Below are positions 1 to 8,325 of a stretch of DNA of 53,363 nt, one piece after another. Within the stretch, counting starts at the first letter, position 1, and every line of letters starts with the position of its first letter. Under the pieces are notes generated by a model that searched no databases, was not told where the DNA came from, and was given only the letters and a program-made list of their open reading frames with translations. A program made the position numbers and the translations under genes. The stretch is from JAANXG01 sp963731035. Lineage in GTDB: Bacteria > Pseudomonadota > Gammaproteobacteria > Arenicellales > JAANXG01. The stretch spans positions 1 through 53,363 of the forward strand of contig CAVSUY010000020.1 of assembly GCA_963731035.1 (NCBI GenBank). Reading direction: 5' to 3'.

Positions 1-171
1 CTGCCGACGAGCCGTCTCGATCAGGTCTTTCATCGAGAAGTCTTCGGTTTCCATGAGTGCCGCCGGCTCGATAACACCATGAAACTCGCACGAACCGGCA
101 TCCCTCGTGCCTTTCAGCTTCTTCAGGTTGAAGTCGTTCAGTCCGATCACGTAGATCTGTTGCTTCTTCAT
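1..171 (-). CDS. Partial protein of unknown function (N-terminus only)
   Basis: This is the first 57 codons of a minus-strand gene that runs off the left edge. The ATG at 169-171 is preceded on its strand by a strong purine-rich ribosome binding site (GGGAGGGG). The visible N-terminus starts MKKQQIYVIGLNDFNLKKL, a beta-strand then helix of the kind seen at the start of ATP-grasp or Rossmann-like proteins. That resemblance is weak and I do not assign a function. The gene is divergent from the flavoprotein gene at 709, across about 540 bp. Confidence 0.6.
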   Translation of the reverse strand, partial: MKKQQIYVIGLNDFNLKKLKGTRDAGSCEFHGVIEPAALMETEDFSMKDLIETARRQ

Positions 172-708
172 CGCCCCTCCCGCAACTGCGTCGTCTTGAA
201 TCCCGGAATGTCGAGGCCGGCACGTAAAGCGTCTTGATCGCGAGCACCGGCCCTGTCGTGCAGTTTAACACACCGCTTTGGGCCCGTTCCGTCGTTGGGT
301 CCGACACTCTGTCGGGACGCGTGGGTGGCATTTAACTTTGTTAATGCGAGCGCCTTGTGATCCTGACACAGTAGATACGAATACATCGCGGGCCCGCACA
401 ACGGCCTTTTACGACTGCATGGTGAGTCTGAGGGATCATCGTGCGTTGCCGGGAGTTGTTGACCGAATGAGCAGAGAGGGTATTCGCCCGACAGCTTGCC
501 GCGCAGCGAGCCCGGCTGTCCGACATCGTGAGTGGATCACGGATTGTGGGTTTCGCGCTGTGGTGCCATGTTCCCGTGCCGGATACGCTTGCGACGGGCC
601 GAACGAAGGCGTAAAAACGCCGGCAACGTCCCGGCGGCCGGCGCTTTGGGAAACATCGAAGGCCCGCGCATTGGCCGACCGCGCCTGCCCAATCCGGAGC
701 AACTCGAA
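172..708. other. Gene-free divergent intergenic region
   Basis: About 540 bp between the divergent genes at 171 (minus) and 709 (plus). Open frames exist on both strands but none has a convincing ribosome binding site, composition or recognisable family. It presumably holds the promoters of both flanking genes; I could not identify a convincing -35/-10 pair. Confidence 0.4.
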
Positions 709-2325
709 ATGATTCGTCGCTGGTTTTACATTCTCTCTGTTCTGATCCTGGCTTGCGTCGTGGTATCGGCGTGGTTCCATCCCGGCGTCTTGTGGTCGTT
801 GGTGATAGTGGGCCCTCTTGTCGCCGTGGGTTTATACGACACTCTGCAACGCCGCCATACCGTGCTGCGCAACTTCCCGCTGGTCGGCCACCTGCGCTAC
901 GGGCTGGAGCTAATCCGGCCGGAGATCCAGCAATACTTCGTCGAGAGCAATATCGACGCCTTTCCCATCGAGCGGGAGTTCCGCAGCCTCGTCTACCAGC
1001 GCGCCAAGGGCCAACTCGAGACCCGGCCCTACGGCACCCAGCGAGACGTATACCGGGTCGGGTATGAATGGGCGGGTCACTCGGTCGACGCCCGGGAGCC
1101 ACCCGAACAGGCGCCACGGGTAACGGTCGGCGGGCCGGACTGCCGCCAGCCGTACTCCGCTTCCTTGCTGAACATCTCGGCGATGAGCTTCGGGGCGCTG
1201 TCGAAAAACGCCATACTGGCGCTCAACAAGGGAGCAGCCAAAGGCAGTTTCGCTCACAATACGGGCGAGGGTGGACTGTCAGCGTATCATCTCGAGCCTG
1301 GCGGCGATCTGATCTGGCAGATCGGCACGGCCTATTTCGGCTGCCGCACCACCGACGGCGGGTTCGACGAGGACCAGTTCGCCGCCAAGGCGGCCGGGAA
1401 CAGCGTGCGCATGATCGAGTTGAAGCTGTCCCAGGGTGCCAAGCCCGGTCACGGTGGGATCCTGCCGGGGGACAAGGTGTCCCCGGAGATCGCGCGCATT
1501 CGCGGCGTGCCCGCCGGTGAGACCTGCTTCTCTCCGCCCCGGCACCGCGCGTTTAATACGCCAATAGAAATGATGCGGTATGTCGAGCATCTGCGCGCGC
1601 TGTGCGACGGCAAGCCAGTTGGGTTCAAGCTCTGCGTCGGCCGGCCTGGCGACTTCTTTTCCATTTGCAAGGCGATGATCGAGACCGGGATCACGCCGGA
1701 CTTCATCACCGTGGACGGCGGCGAGGGCGCTACCGGTGCCGCGCCGCTGGAATTCAGCAACTCGCTGGGCATGCCGGCCCGCGACGCGTGGATGTTCGTA
1801 TCCTCGGCGCTGCGGGGCGTCGGCCTGCGTGACCGGATCCGGGTCGTCGCCAGCGGTAAGATCCTCACCGGTTTCCACATGATACGGGCGTTCGCGCTGG
1901 GCGCGGACCTGTGCGCCTCGGCCCGGGGCATGATGCTGGCGATGGGTTGTATACAATCCCTGCGCTGCAACACCAATCGCTGCCCGACGGGGATCACGAC
2001 CCAGGATCCGGCCCTGGTGTACGGTCTGGACGTGACGGAAAAATTCGAGCGCGTGGCGCGTTTCCACGCCGGCACCATCAAGGGCTGTCTTGAGCTGATG
2101 GGCGCCATGGGTATACGCGATCCCCGGGACATACAACCCCATCACGTCTACCGTCGGATCGATGATCTGCGGGTGCGCCACCTGGGCGAGATCTACGACT
2201 TCCTGGAGCCCGGGCAGTTGCTCGAAGGCAAGGACATACCGGAGTACCTTCACAGTCCCTGGAAGAAGAGCCGGCCGGACCGGTGGGACACCTCGTCGGA
2301 GCAGCCCCACGCTGCGGCGCCGTAG
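709..2325 (+). CDS. FMN-binding glutamate-synthase-like protein (GltB2 type)
   Basis: A 538-residue protein matching the stand-alone FMN/iron-sulfur domain of glutamate synthase. Residues 8-45 form one or two hydrophobic segments, so it is probably membrane-anchored. The FMN-domain signature ISAMSFGALS is near 156, and a GHGG loop near 248 and a VDGGEG loop near 335 follow. Cysteines 414, 420 and 425 (C-x5-C-x4-C, ending CPTGI) match the 3Fe-4S ligands of GltB. The glutaminase domain of full GltB is absent, so this is the short family whose substrate is mostly unknown. The ATG at 709 was chosen because a GGAG sits 9 nt upstream and the membrane segment follows directly. The same frame is open back to 532 but that part has no similarity to the family. 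Confidence 0.88.
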   Translation: MIRRWFYILSVLILACVVVSAWFHPGVLWSLVIVGPLVAVGLYDTLQRRHTVLRNFPLVGHLRYGLELIRPEIQQYFVESNIDAFPIEREFRSLVYQRAKGQLETRPYGTQRDVYRVGYEWAGHSVDAREPPEQAPRVTVGGPDCRQPYSASLLNISAMSFGALSKNAILALNKGAAKGSFAHNTGEGGLSAYHLEPGGDLIWQIGTAYFGCRTTDGGFDEDQFAAKAAGNSVRMIELKLSQGAKPGHGGILPGDKVSPEIARIRGVPAGETCFSPPRHRAFNTPIEMMRYVEHLRALCDGKPVGFKLCVGRPGDFFSICKAMIETGITPDFITVDGGEGATGAAPLEFSNSLGMPARDAWMFVSSALRGVGLRDRIRVVASGKILTGFHMIRAFALGADLCASARGMMLAMGCIQSLRCNTNRCPTGITTQDPALVYGLDVTEKFERVARFHAGTIKGCLELMGAMGIRDPRDIQPHHVYRRIDDLRVRHLGEIYDFLEPGQLLEGKDIPEYLHSPWKKSRPDRWDTSSEQPHAAAP

Positions 2326-2365
2326 CCGGGATCGACATGAGCCCGTTCCTCGGTCGCGAGATTGA

Positions 2366-2412
2366 ATGAATCGCCCCTTCCCCCGGGGAGAAGGACAGGA
2401 TGAGGGGGAGCG
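2366..2412. repeat. Degenerate C-rich/G-rich dispersed repeat
   Basis: A short imperfect palindrome (CCCCTTCCCCCGGGGAGAAGG then GGATGAGGGGG) in the gap between convergent genes. It belongs to the widespread class of intergenic repeats built on CCCTC/GAGGG motifs. Related, differently decayed sequences lie at about 39678-39717 and 52755-52795 in this window. It may act as a weak bidirectional terminator. Confidence 0.4.
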
Positions 2413-2462
2413 GCGAAGCCGCCGCGATTCAGTAGTGGCGCGCTACCGGGACGGGCGCTTCG

Positions 2463-2675
2463 TTAGTCCAGCCGGAACCCGATCTTCAGCTTGACCTGGT
2501 AGTGGGCGACTTTGCCGCTCTCGATGTGGCCCCGGGTCTCCAGCACCTCGAACCAGTCCAGGTTGTTCAGGGTCTTGGAGGCCTTGGAGATTGCATTGGC
2601 GATGGCCTCGTCGCTGCTCTTGGAGGATGAGCCGGCCAGCTCGATGACCTTATATACGTTGTCGTTGTCGTTCAT
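2463..2675 (-). CDS. Dodecin family flavin-binding protein
   Basis: A 70-residue protein with the full dodecin pattern: N-terminal strand VYKVIELAGSS, one helix (about 20-34), then NLDWFEVLETRG with the flavin-stacking tryptophan at about position 41, then the strand HYQVKLKIGFRLD. Dodecins form hollow dodecamers that store and protect riboflavin or FMN in the cytoplasm. Its neighbour upstream is an FMN-dependent enzyme, but the genes are convergent, so co-regulation is not implied. Length and motif are standard for the family. Confidence 0.93.
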   Translation of the reverse strand: MNDNDNVYKVIELAGSSSKSSDEAIANAISKASKTLNNLDWFEVLETRGHIESGKVAHYQVKLKIGFRLD

Positions 2676-2849
2676 GTCAGGCGTCTCGCTGGGTGAATTC
2701 GCGGTCTATGATACCCGAGGCGACCCCCGCGCACGACAGGCGCGGCCCCGGCGGTCCGGGGTCCGCCTTTGCGCTGATGGCGCGAAACCAGCGGGCGATG
2801 TGCGTTATAATTTCCGGCATCGAACGGTCTGACAAGGTACTTCCAGCTC

Positions 2850-3353
2850 ATGGCTGCAGCCGACACAGCATCACAACTCCTGTCCGAAAGCGTGCGCGCG
2901 GAGATCGACCACTCGGTCGCGAAGTTCCCCGAGGGCCGGCAGCAATCAGCCCTGATCGACTCCCTCCGTGCCGCCCAGCACGAGAACGGCGGTTACCTCA
3001 CGCCGGAGCTGATCGAGGCAGTGGCTGACTACCTGGAGCTCGAGCCGATCCGGGCCCACGAGATTGCCACGTTCTACTCGATGTTCGAGGTTGAGCCGGT
3101 GGGCCGGCACAGCATCTCCGTGTGCACTAACGTGTCGTGCATGCTGTGCGGAGGTAAACAGATCCTCGCGCATCTCGAAGACAAGCTCGGCATCAAGGTG
3201 GGCGACAGCACCCCGGACGGGAAGATCTATCTCAAGAGAGAAGAAGAATGCCTGGCGGCCTGCGACGGGGCGCCGATGATGATGGTGGACCACCGCTACT
3301 ACGAGAACCTTACGCCGGAGAAGGTTGACGCGATTATCGAGGAGCTGGAATGA
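2850..3353 (+). CDS. nuoE: NADH dehydrogenase subunit NuoE-like ([2Fe-2S] 24-kDa subunit)
   Basis: A 167-residue thioredoxin-fold protein with an N-terminal helical region and four [2Fe-2S] ligands at C92, C97, C134 and C138 (C-x4-C, C-x3-C). In complex I it carries cluster N1a beside NuoF. The ATG at 2850 has only a weak ribosome binding site (AAGG). It overlaps nuoF by 4 bp (ATGA), implying translational coupling. No other nuo gene is in view. The pair could instead be the diaphorase module of a formate dehydrogenase or hydrogenase, whose E-like subunits look the same. Confidence 0.9.
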   Translation: MAAADTASQLLSESVRAEIDHSVAKFPEGRQQSALIDSLRAAQHENGGYLTPELIEAVADYLELEPIRAHEIATFYSMFEVEPVGRHSISVCTNVSCMLCGGKQILAHLEDKLGIKVGDSTPDGKIYLKREEECLAACDGAPMMMVDHRYYENLTPEKVDAIIEELE

Positions 3354-4642
3354 GCGATTCCGATATGGGCCTGCGCAAGGGCCCCATTGCCTACGCGACC
3401 ATGGACCAGGATCCGCCCTGGTCCCTCGAGTCCTACCGGAAGGTAGGCGGCTATGAGGGCTTGCGCCGGGTATTGAAAGAGATGAATCCCGTCGAGGTCA
3501 TCGACGAGATGAAGGCATCGGGTCTGCGCGGCCGCGGCGGCGCGGGATTTCCCACTGGAGTGAAGTGGAGCTTCATGCCGCGGGACAAGCCGGGAGACAA
3601 GTACGTCGTGTGCAACTCGGACGAGAGCGAGCCGGGTACCTGCCACGATCGCGACATACTTCGCTACAACCCGCACTCCGTCATCGAAGGTATGATAATC
3701 GGCGGCTACGCCATGGGTGCCACCGCCGGCTACAACTATATCCGTGGTGAGTTTCTCGACGAACCGGTGCCGCGTTTTGAGCAGGCACTGAAGGAAGCCC
3801 GAGAGGCCGGGTTTCTCGGCAAGAATATCCTCGGCTCGGGGTTCGATTTCGAGCTGCACGCGTTCGTCGGCGCCGGCGCTTACATCTGCGGCGAGGAGAC
3901 GGGCCTGCTCGAGTCTTTGGAAGGCAAACCGGGCAAGCCCCGGTTCAAGCCGCCGTTCCCGGCCAGTTACGGCGTCTACGGCAAACCCACCACCGTCAAC
4001 AACACCCTCACCTTCGCTTCGGCTTCAGCCATCATGCGCAACGGCGCAGATTGGTTCAAGAAGCTGGCCCAGAAGGGCGACGGGGGCACCTTGATCTTCT
4101 CGATGTCGGGCCATGTAAACCGACCGGGCAACTATGAGCTTCCCATGGGCATTCCCTTTCCCAAGTTGTTGGAGATAGCCGGTGGAGTCAGGGACAACCG
4201 CAAGCTCAAGGCGGTGATTCCGGGCGGCTCCTCGGTGCCCGTTATGCCGGGTGACGTCATGATGAGCCTCGACATGGACTACGATTCTCTCGGCAAGGCG
4301 GGATCCGCCCTGGGCACGGGCGCGGTGATGGTGATGGATGACACCACCTGCATGGTGACGGTGCTGGAGCGGATATCGCGGTTCTATTTCGCCGAGTCCT
4401 GCGGTCAGTGCACCCCTTGCCGGGAAGGGACCGGCTGGATGAATCGGGTCATCAACCGTATCCTTGCCGGACAAGCCACTATGAACGACCTCGACATGCT
4501 GGTAGACGTCGCCAACAGGATCGAGGGTCGCACTATCTGCGCGTTCGGCGACGCCTCCGCGTGGCCGGTGCAGAGCTTCCTCAAGCACTTCCGCCACGAA
4601 TTCGAGCAGATGATCGAATCCAGGGGCCAGGCAGCCGCGTAA
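3350..4642 (+). CDS. nuoF: NADH dehydrogenase subunit NuoF-like (NADH/FMN/[4Fe-4S] 51-kDa subunit)
   Basis: A 430-residue protein with all NuoF landmarks: the glycine-rich NADH/FMN site GLRGRGGAGFPTG (58-70), the ICGEETGLLESLEG segment (179-192) and the [4Fe-4S] ligands C351, C354, C357 and C397 (CGQCTPC...C). It oxidises NADH, passing electrons through FMN to iron-sulfur clusters. It starts inside the nuoE stop codon (ATGA). Nothing downstream continues a complex I operon: nuoG is absent and an unrelated exported protein follows at 4827. See findings for this isolation. Confidence 0.92.
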   Translation: MSDSDMGLRKGPIAYATMDQDPPWSLESYRKVGGYEGLRRVLKEMNPVEVIDEMKASGLRGRGGAGFPTGVKWSFMPRDKPGDKYVVCNSDESEPGTCHDRDILRYNPHSVIEGMIIGGYAMGATAGYNYIRGEFLDEPVPRFEQALKEAREAGFLGKNILGSGFDFELHAFVGAGAYICGEETGLLESLEGKPGKPRFKPPFPASYGVYGKPTTVNNTLTFASASAIMRNGADWFKKLAQKGDGGTLIFSMSGHVNRPGNYELPMGIPFPKLLEIAGGVRDNRKLKAVIPGGSSVPVMPGDVMMSLDMDYDSLGKAGSALGTGAVMVMDDTTCMVTVLERISRFYFAESCGQCTPCREGTGWMNRVINRILAGQATMNDLDMLVDVANRIEGRTICAFGDASAWPVQSFLKHFRHEFEQMIESRGQAAA

Positions 4643-4659
4643 GCGGTCCTTATCTCCCG

Positions 4660-4680
4660 GCAAGCGGCGGGAGCCGGATT
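4660..4680 (+). terminator. Possible weak hairpin after nuoF
   Basis: CTCCCG and CGGGAG form a 6-bp stem about 15 bp after the nuoF stop, followed by a T-rich but not continuous stretch. A factor-independent terminator is possible but not convincing. Confidence 0.3.
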
Positions 4681-4826
4681 CTCTATTATTTGGCGCAATT
4701 TCCCGCGTTGCGGCGGTACGCTCGCTGGCAATACTCGGCAGGCGAATCCATACTATCGATTGTACAGCGTGCCGGTCATCGCCGGCACACCATGCTCATA
4801 ACACTCACAATGTGGAATAACGAAAC

Positions 4827-5882
4827 ATGAGCAAGGCGAAGTGGGGTGGGATTATTGTGATCGCGGTGGTAGTCGCGATTATCGTACTGCTGGGTTCTGG
4901 TGTTTTGCGGACGGGGAACAAGCCGACGGAATACGCTGTGTCCGGTTCGGTCAGCCAGGGAGATGGGGATTCGGTCAGCCAGGGAGATGGGGATTCGGTC
5001 AACCAGGGAGAAGGAGCTTCGGTCAGCCAGGAAGAAGGAGATTCGGTCAGCCAGGAAGAGGGAGATAACGAACAGGATCGCACTACCAAGAATGCGGACG
5101 AAACCACCGGAAGCAACACCGGCTCCGCAACGGATGGCGACCAGTCCGAAACCGCGCTGCAGAAGGAGGCTGAATCGTACGTACAGCAGCTCACCGAGTC
5201 TTCAGATCTTCCTCTGGAGGTGCACCATGCGGAGGGGTTCGTAACACCTGATCAGACCCTGGCGTCCAGCACTGCCGACACTGGAGAGATGCAAGCGGGC
5301 GAACCGATAGAGAACGCCGAGGTAGCGATGACGGAGGAGTCCGCACAGCCGCAAGCTGCCGAGGTGCGGGTCGCCGAGGCGACGTCGCGGGCGGACGCAT
5401 CGGGATCCGGAGGAACGCAGGGTGGGTTGCAGACGACCGTCGACCTCCCCTTGAACGAGCAGGCGCCCATCACCATTGCCGACATTGTCGGATCCGGGCC
5501 CGACGTTCGGCCGGATGCCGTTTACTACGTACACACGGTCGGTGATGCGGATGTCCAGGGAATCTGGGGAATCGTTCAGCAGGGGGTGGTCGAAAACTTT
5601 GCCCAAGGTGTTGCCGTGCGCCGCGGCGGCAGGTTGAACACTTACCGCGTGGCGATCCCCCGCAACGCGGACGAGCTGCGTCAGGACCAGTCGAGCTCGT
5701 TCCTGGGGCGGCTGATCTACGAGAAATCCCGCGAGTCGTACGTCTACAACTTTGAGACCGGACGCATCGGACGAAATCCCGACTTCGTTACCCCCGGGCA
5801 GGAGATCGTCATCGTCAGCTTCGCGCCCGAGGAGTTGATCGAGATCTACAAGCATTTCGCCCAGAGCGACGGGCAGGGGTAG
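4827..5882 (+). CDS. Membrane-anchored protein with acidic SVSQ(G/E) octapeptide repeats
   Basis: A 351-residue protein that I do not recognise. Residues 7-27 are one hydrophobic segment, a likely signal anchor. Then come five tandem eight-residue repeats (S-V-S/N-Q-x-x-G-D/A, residues about 41-80), a long acidic Ser/Thr/Glu/Ala-rich disordered stretch to about 205, and a folded C-terminal domain (about 210-345) with strands such as VYYVHTVGDADVQGIWGIVQ and PGQEIVIVSF. The C-terminal part is reminiscent of LysM-like periplasmic domains, but I would not assign it. It probably sits in the inner membrane with the C-terminus in the periplasm. It is convergent with the glycosyltransferase downstream. 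Confidence 0.75.
   Translation: MSKAKWGGIIVIAVVVAIIVLLGSGVLRTGNKPTEYAVSGSVSQGDGDSVSQGDGDSVNQGEGASVSQEEGDSVSQEEGDNEQDRTTKNADETTGSNTGSATDGDQSETALQKEAESYVQQLTESSDLPLEVHHAEGFVTPDQTLASSTADTGEMQAGEPIENAEVAMTEESAQPQAAEVRVAEATSRADASGSGGTQGGLQTTVDLPLNEQAPITIADIVGSGPDVRPDAVYYVHTVGDADVQGIWGIVQQGVVENFAQGVAVRRGGRLNTYRVAIPRNADELRQDQSSSFLGRLIYEKSRESYVYNFETGRIGRNPDFVTPGQEIVIVSFAPEELIEIYKHFAQSDGQG
4947..5066 (+). repeat. Five tandem 24-bp coding repeats
   Basis: Five consecutive 24-bp units start at 4947, 4971, 4995, 5019 and 5043. Units 1 and 2 are identical and units 3-5 diverge by a few bases, mainly GAT to GAA/GAG changes. Each encodes one octapeptide of the type S-V-S-Q-G-D-G-D. The multiple-of-three unit keeps the frame, so copy number can vary without disrupting the gene. 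Confidence 0.95.
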
Positions 5883-5892
5883 GGCACTCCCA

Positions 5893-5918
5893 CGATCCGG
5901 AATTTCGGTCGTGTCCAG
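5893..5918. terminator. Hairpin between convergent genes
   Basis: CACGA(T)CCG and CGGTCGTG can pair around a GAATTT loop, with one bulged base, in the 51-bp gap between two convergent genes. No T-tract follows on either strand, so this is a tentative bidirectional terminator. Confidence 0.3.
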
Positions 5919-5933
5919 GTCTGGGTACCGGGC

Positions 5934-6647
5934 TCAGCGTCGGAGCAGGCCGAACTTGAAGATGCACCAGACGGCCTGGATACCGTCCTTCCAGGTGATC
6001 TTCTTGCCCTCGGTGTAGGTTCGGCCGAAGTAGGAGATACCGACTTCGTAGATGCGGATGCCCGATATCCGGGCGATCTTGGCGGTGACTTCCGGCTCGA
6101 AGCCGAAGCGGTCCTGCTGCAGCTCCAGCTTTCGTATGATCTCGGTGCGGAAAACCTTGAATCCCGTCTCCATGTCGGTCAGGTTCAGATTGGTGAACAT
6201 GTTGGAAAAAGTGGTCAGGAGCTGGTTCGCCTTGTAATGCCAGAAATACAGCACCCGGTGGGGACCGCCGCCAAGAAACCTGCTGCCATATACCACGTCG
6301 GCCCTGCCGTTGATGATCGGTTCTATCAACACGTCGTAGTCCCGTGGGTCGTACTCCAGGTCGGCGTCCTGGATGATGACGATATCGCCGGTTGCCGACG
6401 CGAGTCCCGTGCGGATCGCCGCCCCTTTGCCGCGGTTGACCTGGTGCTCGAGGAAATGCGTGGTCAGCGGCTGCAACTCCTGCCTGATCAGAGCCGCGGT
6501 GCCGTCGGTGGATGCGTCGTCGACCACGATGACTTCCTTTGCCAGTGCGCACGGCGAGGCGTGCACCGTCTCCAGGATGCTCCGTATAGTATCCCGCTCG
6601 TTGTAGCAGGGGATGATGACGCTGAGTCTGGCTTCTTTGCTGTTCAT
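5934..6647 (-). CDS. Family 2 glycosyltransferase (dolichol-/polyprenyl-phosphate mannosyltransferase type)
   Basis: A 237-residue GT-A fold enzyme: SVIIPCYNERDTI near the N-terminus, VVDDASTDGT for nucleotide-sugar binding, QDADLEYDP containing the DxD metal motif, and a YGSRFLGG acceptor loop. This arrangement is typical of the DPM1/polyprenyl-phosphate sugar transferase group, which loads a sugar from a nucleotide donor onto a membrane lipid. There is no C-terminal membrane segment, so it is the short soluble form. It stands alone, convergent with the repeat protein. Confidence 0.9.
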   Translation of the reverse strand: MNSKEARLSVIIPCYNERDTIRSILETVHASPCALAKEVIVVDDASTDGTAALIRQELQPLTTHFLEHQVNRGKGAAIRTGLASATGDIVIIQDADLEYDPRDYDVLIEPIINGRADVVYGSRFLGGGPHRVLYFWHYKANQLLTTFSNMFTNLNLTDMETGFKVFRTEIIRKLELQQDRFGFEPEVTAKIARISGIRIYEVGISYFGRTYTEGKKITWKDGIQAVWCIFKFGLLRR

Positions 6648-6965
6648 TTGTTCGCTGGATCCGTTGGGGGTCGCTGCCGCCGCGGAGTCGTCTCCTTGGA
6701 TAGTCGTCGGTCCGGGATTGGCAATATTCTAGCAGGCTGTTGAAACACAACCTGGCGGCGCGCGCTCGGGTTGTCGGCCGGGAATCGAGAATGCAGGCCG
6801 GCATACCGTGCCGACGTCGCTATTCGTGCCACCATAGCGTTGCCGCGATAGAATCCCGGCCTTCAACGGCAGAATGGTGCCCCAGGAACCCGTCGGTATC
6901 GGATGAGGCGCCACGGTGCTTGCCGTTCGAGAAAATCGGATTCAACGATCACACGAGTGTCCCGG
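6648..6965. other. Gene-free divergent intergenic region
   Basis: About 320 bp between the divergent glycosyltransferase and MFS genes, presumably holding both promoters. Near 6730 there is an AGCAGGCTGTTGAAA sequence resembling some insertion-sequence ends, but no matching partner or transposase is present, so I do not call an element. No coding sequence is supported here. Confidence 0.35.
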
Positions 6966-8177
6966 ATGTCCAAACGAAGCCTGATGCCCGCCGCCGCGGC
7001 GGTTGTCGTTGCCGGCGCGTTGATGCTGAGCCTCAACATGGGCCTGCGTCAGACCTACGGCCTGTTCCTGGAGCCGATGACCGAGGCGCTGTCGGTGAGC
7101 CACACGACATTCGGCCTGGCGATCGCCGTGCAGAATCTGCTCTGGGGTGCGCTGACACCTTTCTGCGGCGCACTGGCCGATCGCTTCGGCACCGGCCGGT
7201 TGCTGGCGGCGGGAGGTTTGCTCTACATGGCCGGGCTGCTGGTCATGGCTCTGGTGCAAACGCCCCTGGGATTGAATTTGGGCGCCGGGGTACTCACCGG
7301 TATCGCCGTTTCAGCCACCAGCTTCCCACTGGTGCTGTCCGCCGTAGCACGGGCCGCCCCGCCGGCGAAACGCAGTGCCTGGCTGGGCATCGCGACGGCC
7401 GGCGGGTCCATGGGACAGTTCGTGCTGCTCCCCACTACCCAGGTATTGATCGGCGGCCTTGGCTGGTCACTGGCCCTGGTTGCGTTGTCGGCCGTGGCGG
7501 CGCTGATCATTCCCTTGTCCCTTCCTCTGCGCGGACAGCCGGGCGCGCTGCAGGACGGCGAACTTTCCCTCGGCGCTGCGTTCGCCGAGGCGCGTTCCCA
7601 TCGTGGATACTTACTACTGAACGCGGGTTTCTTCGTCTGCGGCTTTCATGTCGCGTTCGTCGCCACGCATTTCCCGTCCTACGTCGAGTCCCAGAACCTA
7701 CCCGCCTGGATCGGCGCCACGGCGCTGGGCGTGATCGGCTTCTTCAATATTATCGGCACCTTCCTGTTCGGCTGGCTGGGAGGACGCTACCGCAAGAAAT
7801 GGGTGCTGACGTTCCTGTATATCGCGCGCGCGACCGTTATCGGCGGCCTACTGCTGTTGCCGATGACCGAGTGGACGATTTGGTTCTTCGCCGTAACTTT
7901 CGGCACCCTGTGGCTGGGCACCGTGCCGCTCACCGGCGGGTTGGTGGGAGAGATCTTCGGCCCGCGCTACCTGGCGACGCTGTTCGGTGTTGTTATGTTC
8001 AGTCACCAGGTCGGGGCCTTCTTCGGTGCCTGGCTCGGCGGCGTCAGCTACGACCTGACGGGTTCGTACACTGTCGTATGGCTGGCGGCTCTCGTCCTGA
8101 GCCTGATGTCAGCCGCCCTGCACACGCCGATCGAGGACAGGCCCTTGAGACCGGAACCGGGATTGGCGGCGAAATAG
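6966..8177 (+). CDS. Major facilitator superfamily transporter
   Basis: A 403-residue protein with twelve hydrophobic segments in two sets of six. The loop-2 signature GALADRFGTGR lies near 76, and the second half contains a matching GWLGGRYRKKW loop. The first helix carries the GLRQTYGLFLEPM pattern common in the monocarboxylate/oxalate-formate antiporter branch. The ATG at 6966 was chosen because the predicted first helix follows immediately; the same frame is open back to 6903 but that part is charged and does not resemble a transporter. It lies 148 bp upstream of the cyanophycin genes, which is suggestive but does not prove transport of a cyanophycin-related compound. Confidence 0.88.
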   Translation: MSKRSLMPAAAAVVVAGALMLSLNMGLRQTYGLFLEPMTEALSVSHTTFGLAIAVQNLLWGALTPFCGALADRFGTGRLLAAGGLLYMAGLLVMALVQTPLGLNLGAGVLTGIAVSATSFPLVLSAVARAAPPAKRSAWLGIATAGGSMGQFVLLPTTQVLIGGLGWSLALVALSAVAALIIPLSLPLRGQPGALQDGELSLGAAFAEARSHRGYLLLNAGFFVCGFHVAFVATHFPSYVESQNLPAWIGATALGVIGFFNIIGTFLFGWLGGRYRKKWVLTFLYIARATVIGGLLLLPMTEWTIWFFAVTFGTLWLGTVPLTGGLVGEIFGPRYLATLFGVVMFSHQVGAFFGAWLGGVSYDLTGSYTVVWLAALVLSLMSAALHTPIEDRPLRPEPGLAAK

Positions 8178-8325
8178 TTCGAATGCCTCTCGATCGATCC
8201 GCGTTCATGGGAAGCGTCGGAACGAGTGATTGTGGCCAGTTCGAGCCACGCGCTTTTGTGCTCCGTCCGACAAATCACTATCATTCGTTACTCGTACAGA
8301 TCGTTGCTTCGACGATAGGCTGGAT

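Noticed and set aside
4947..5066. CRISPR array
   Set aside because: The repeats are contiguous 24-bp coding units with no spacers and keep a reading frame.
6725..6745. Insertion-sequence end (AGCAGGCTGTTGAAA)
   Set aside because: No partner repeat, target duplication or transposase nearby.
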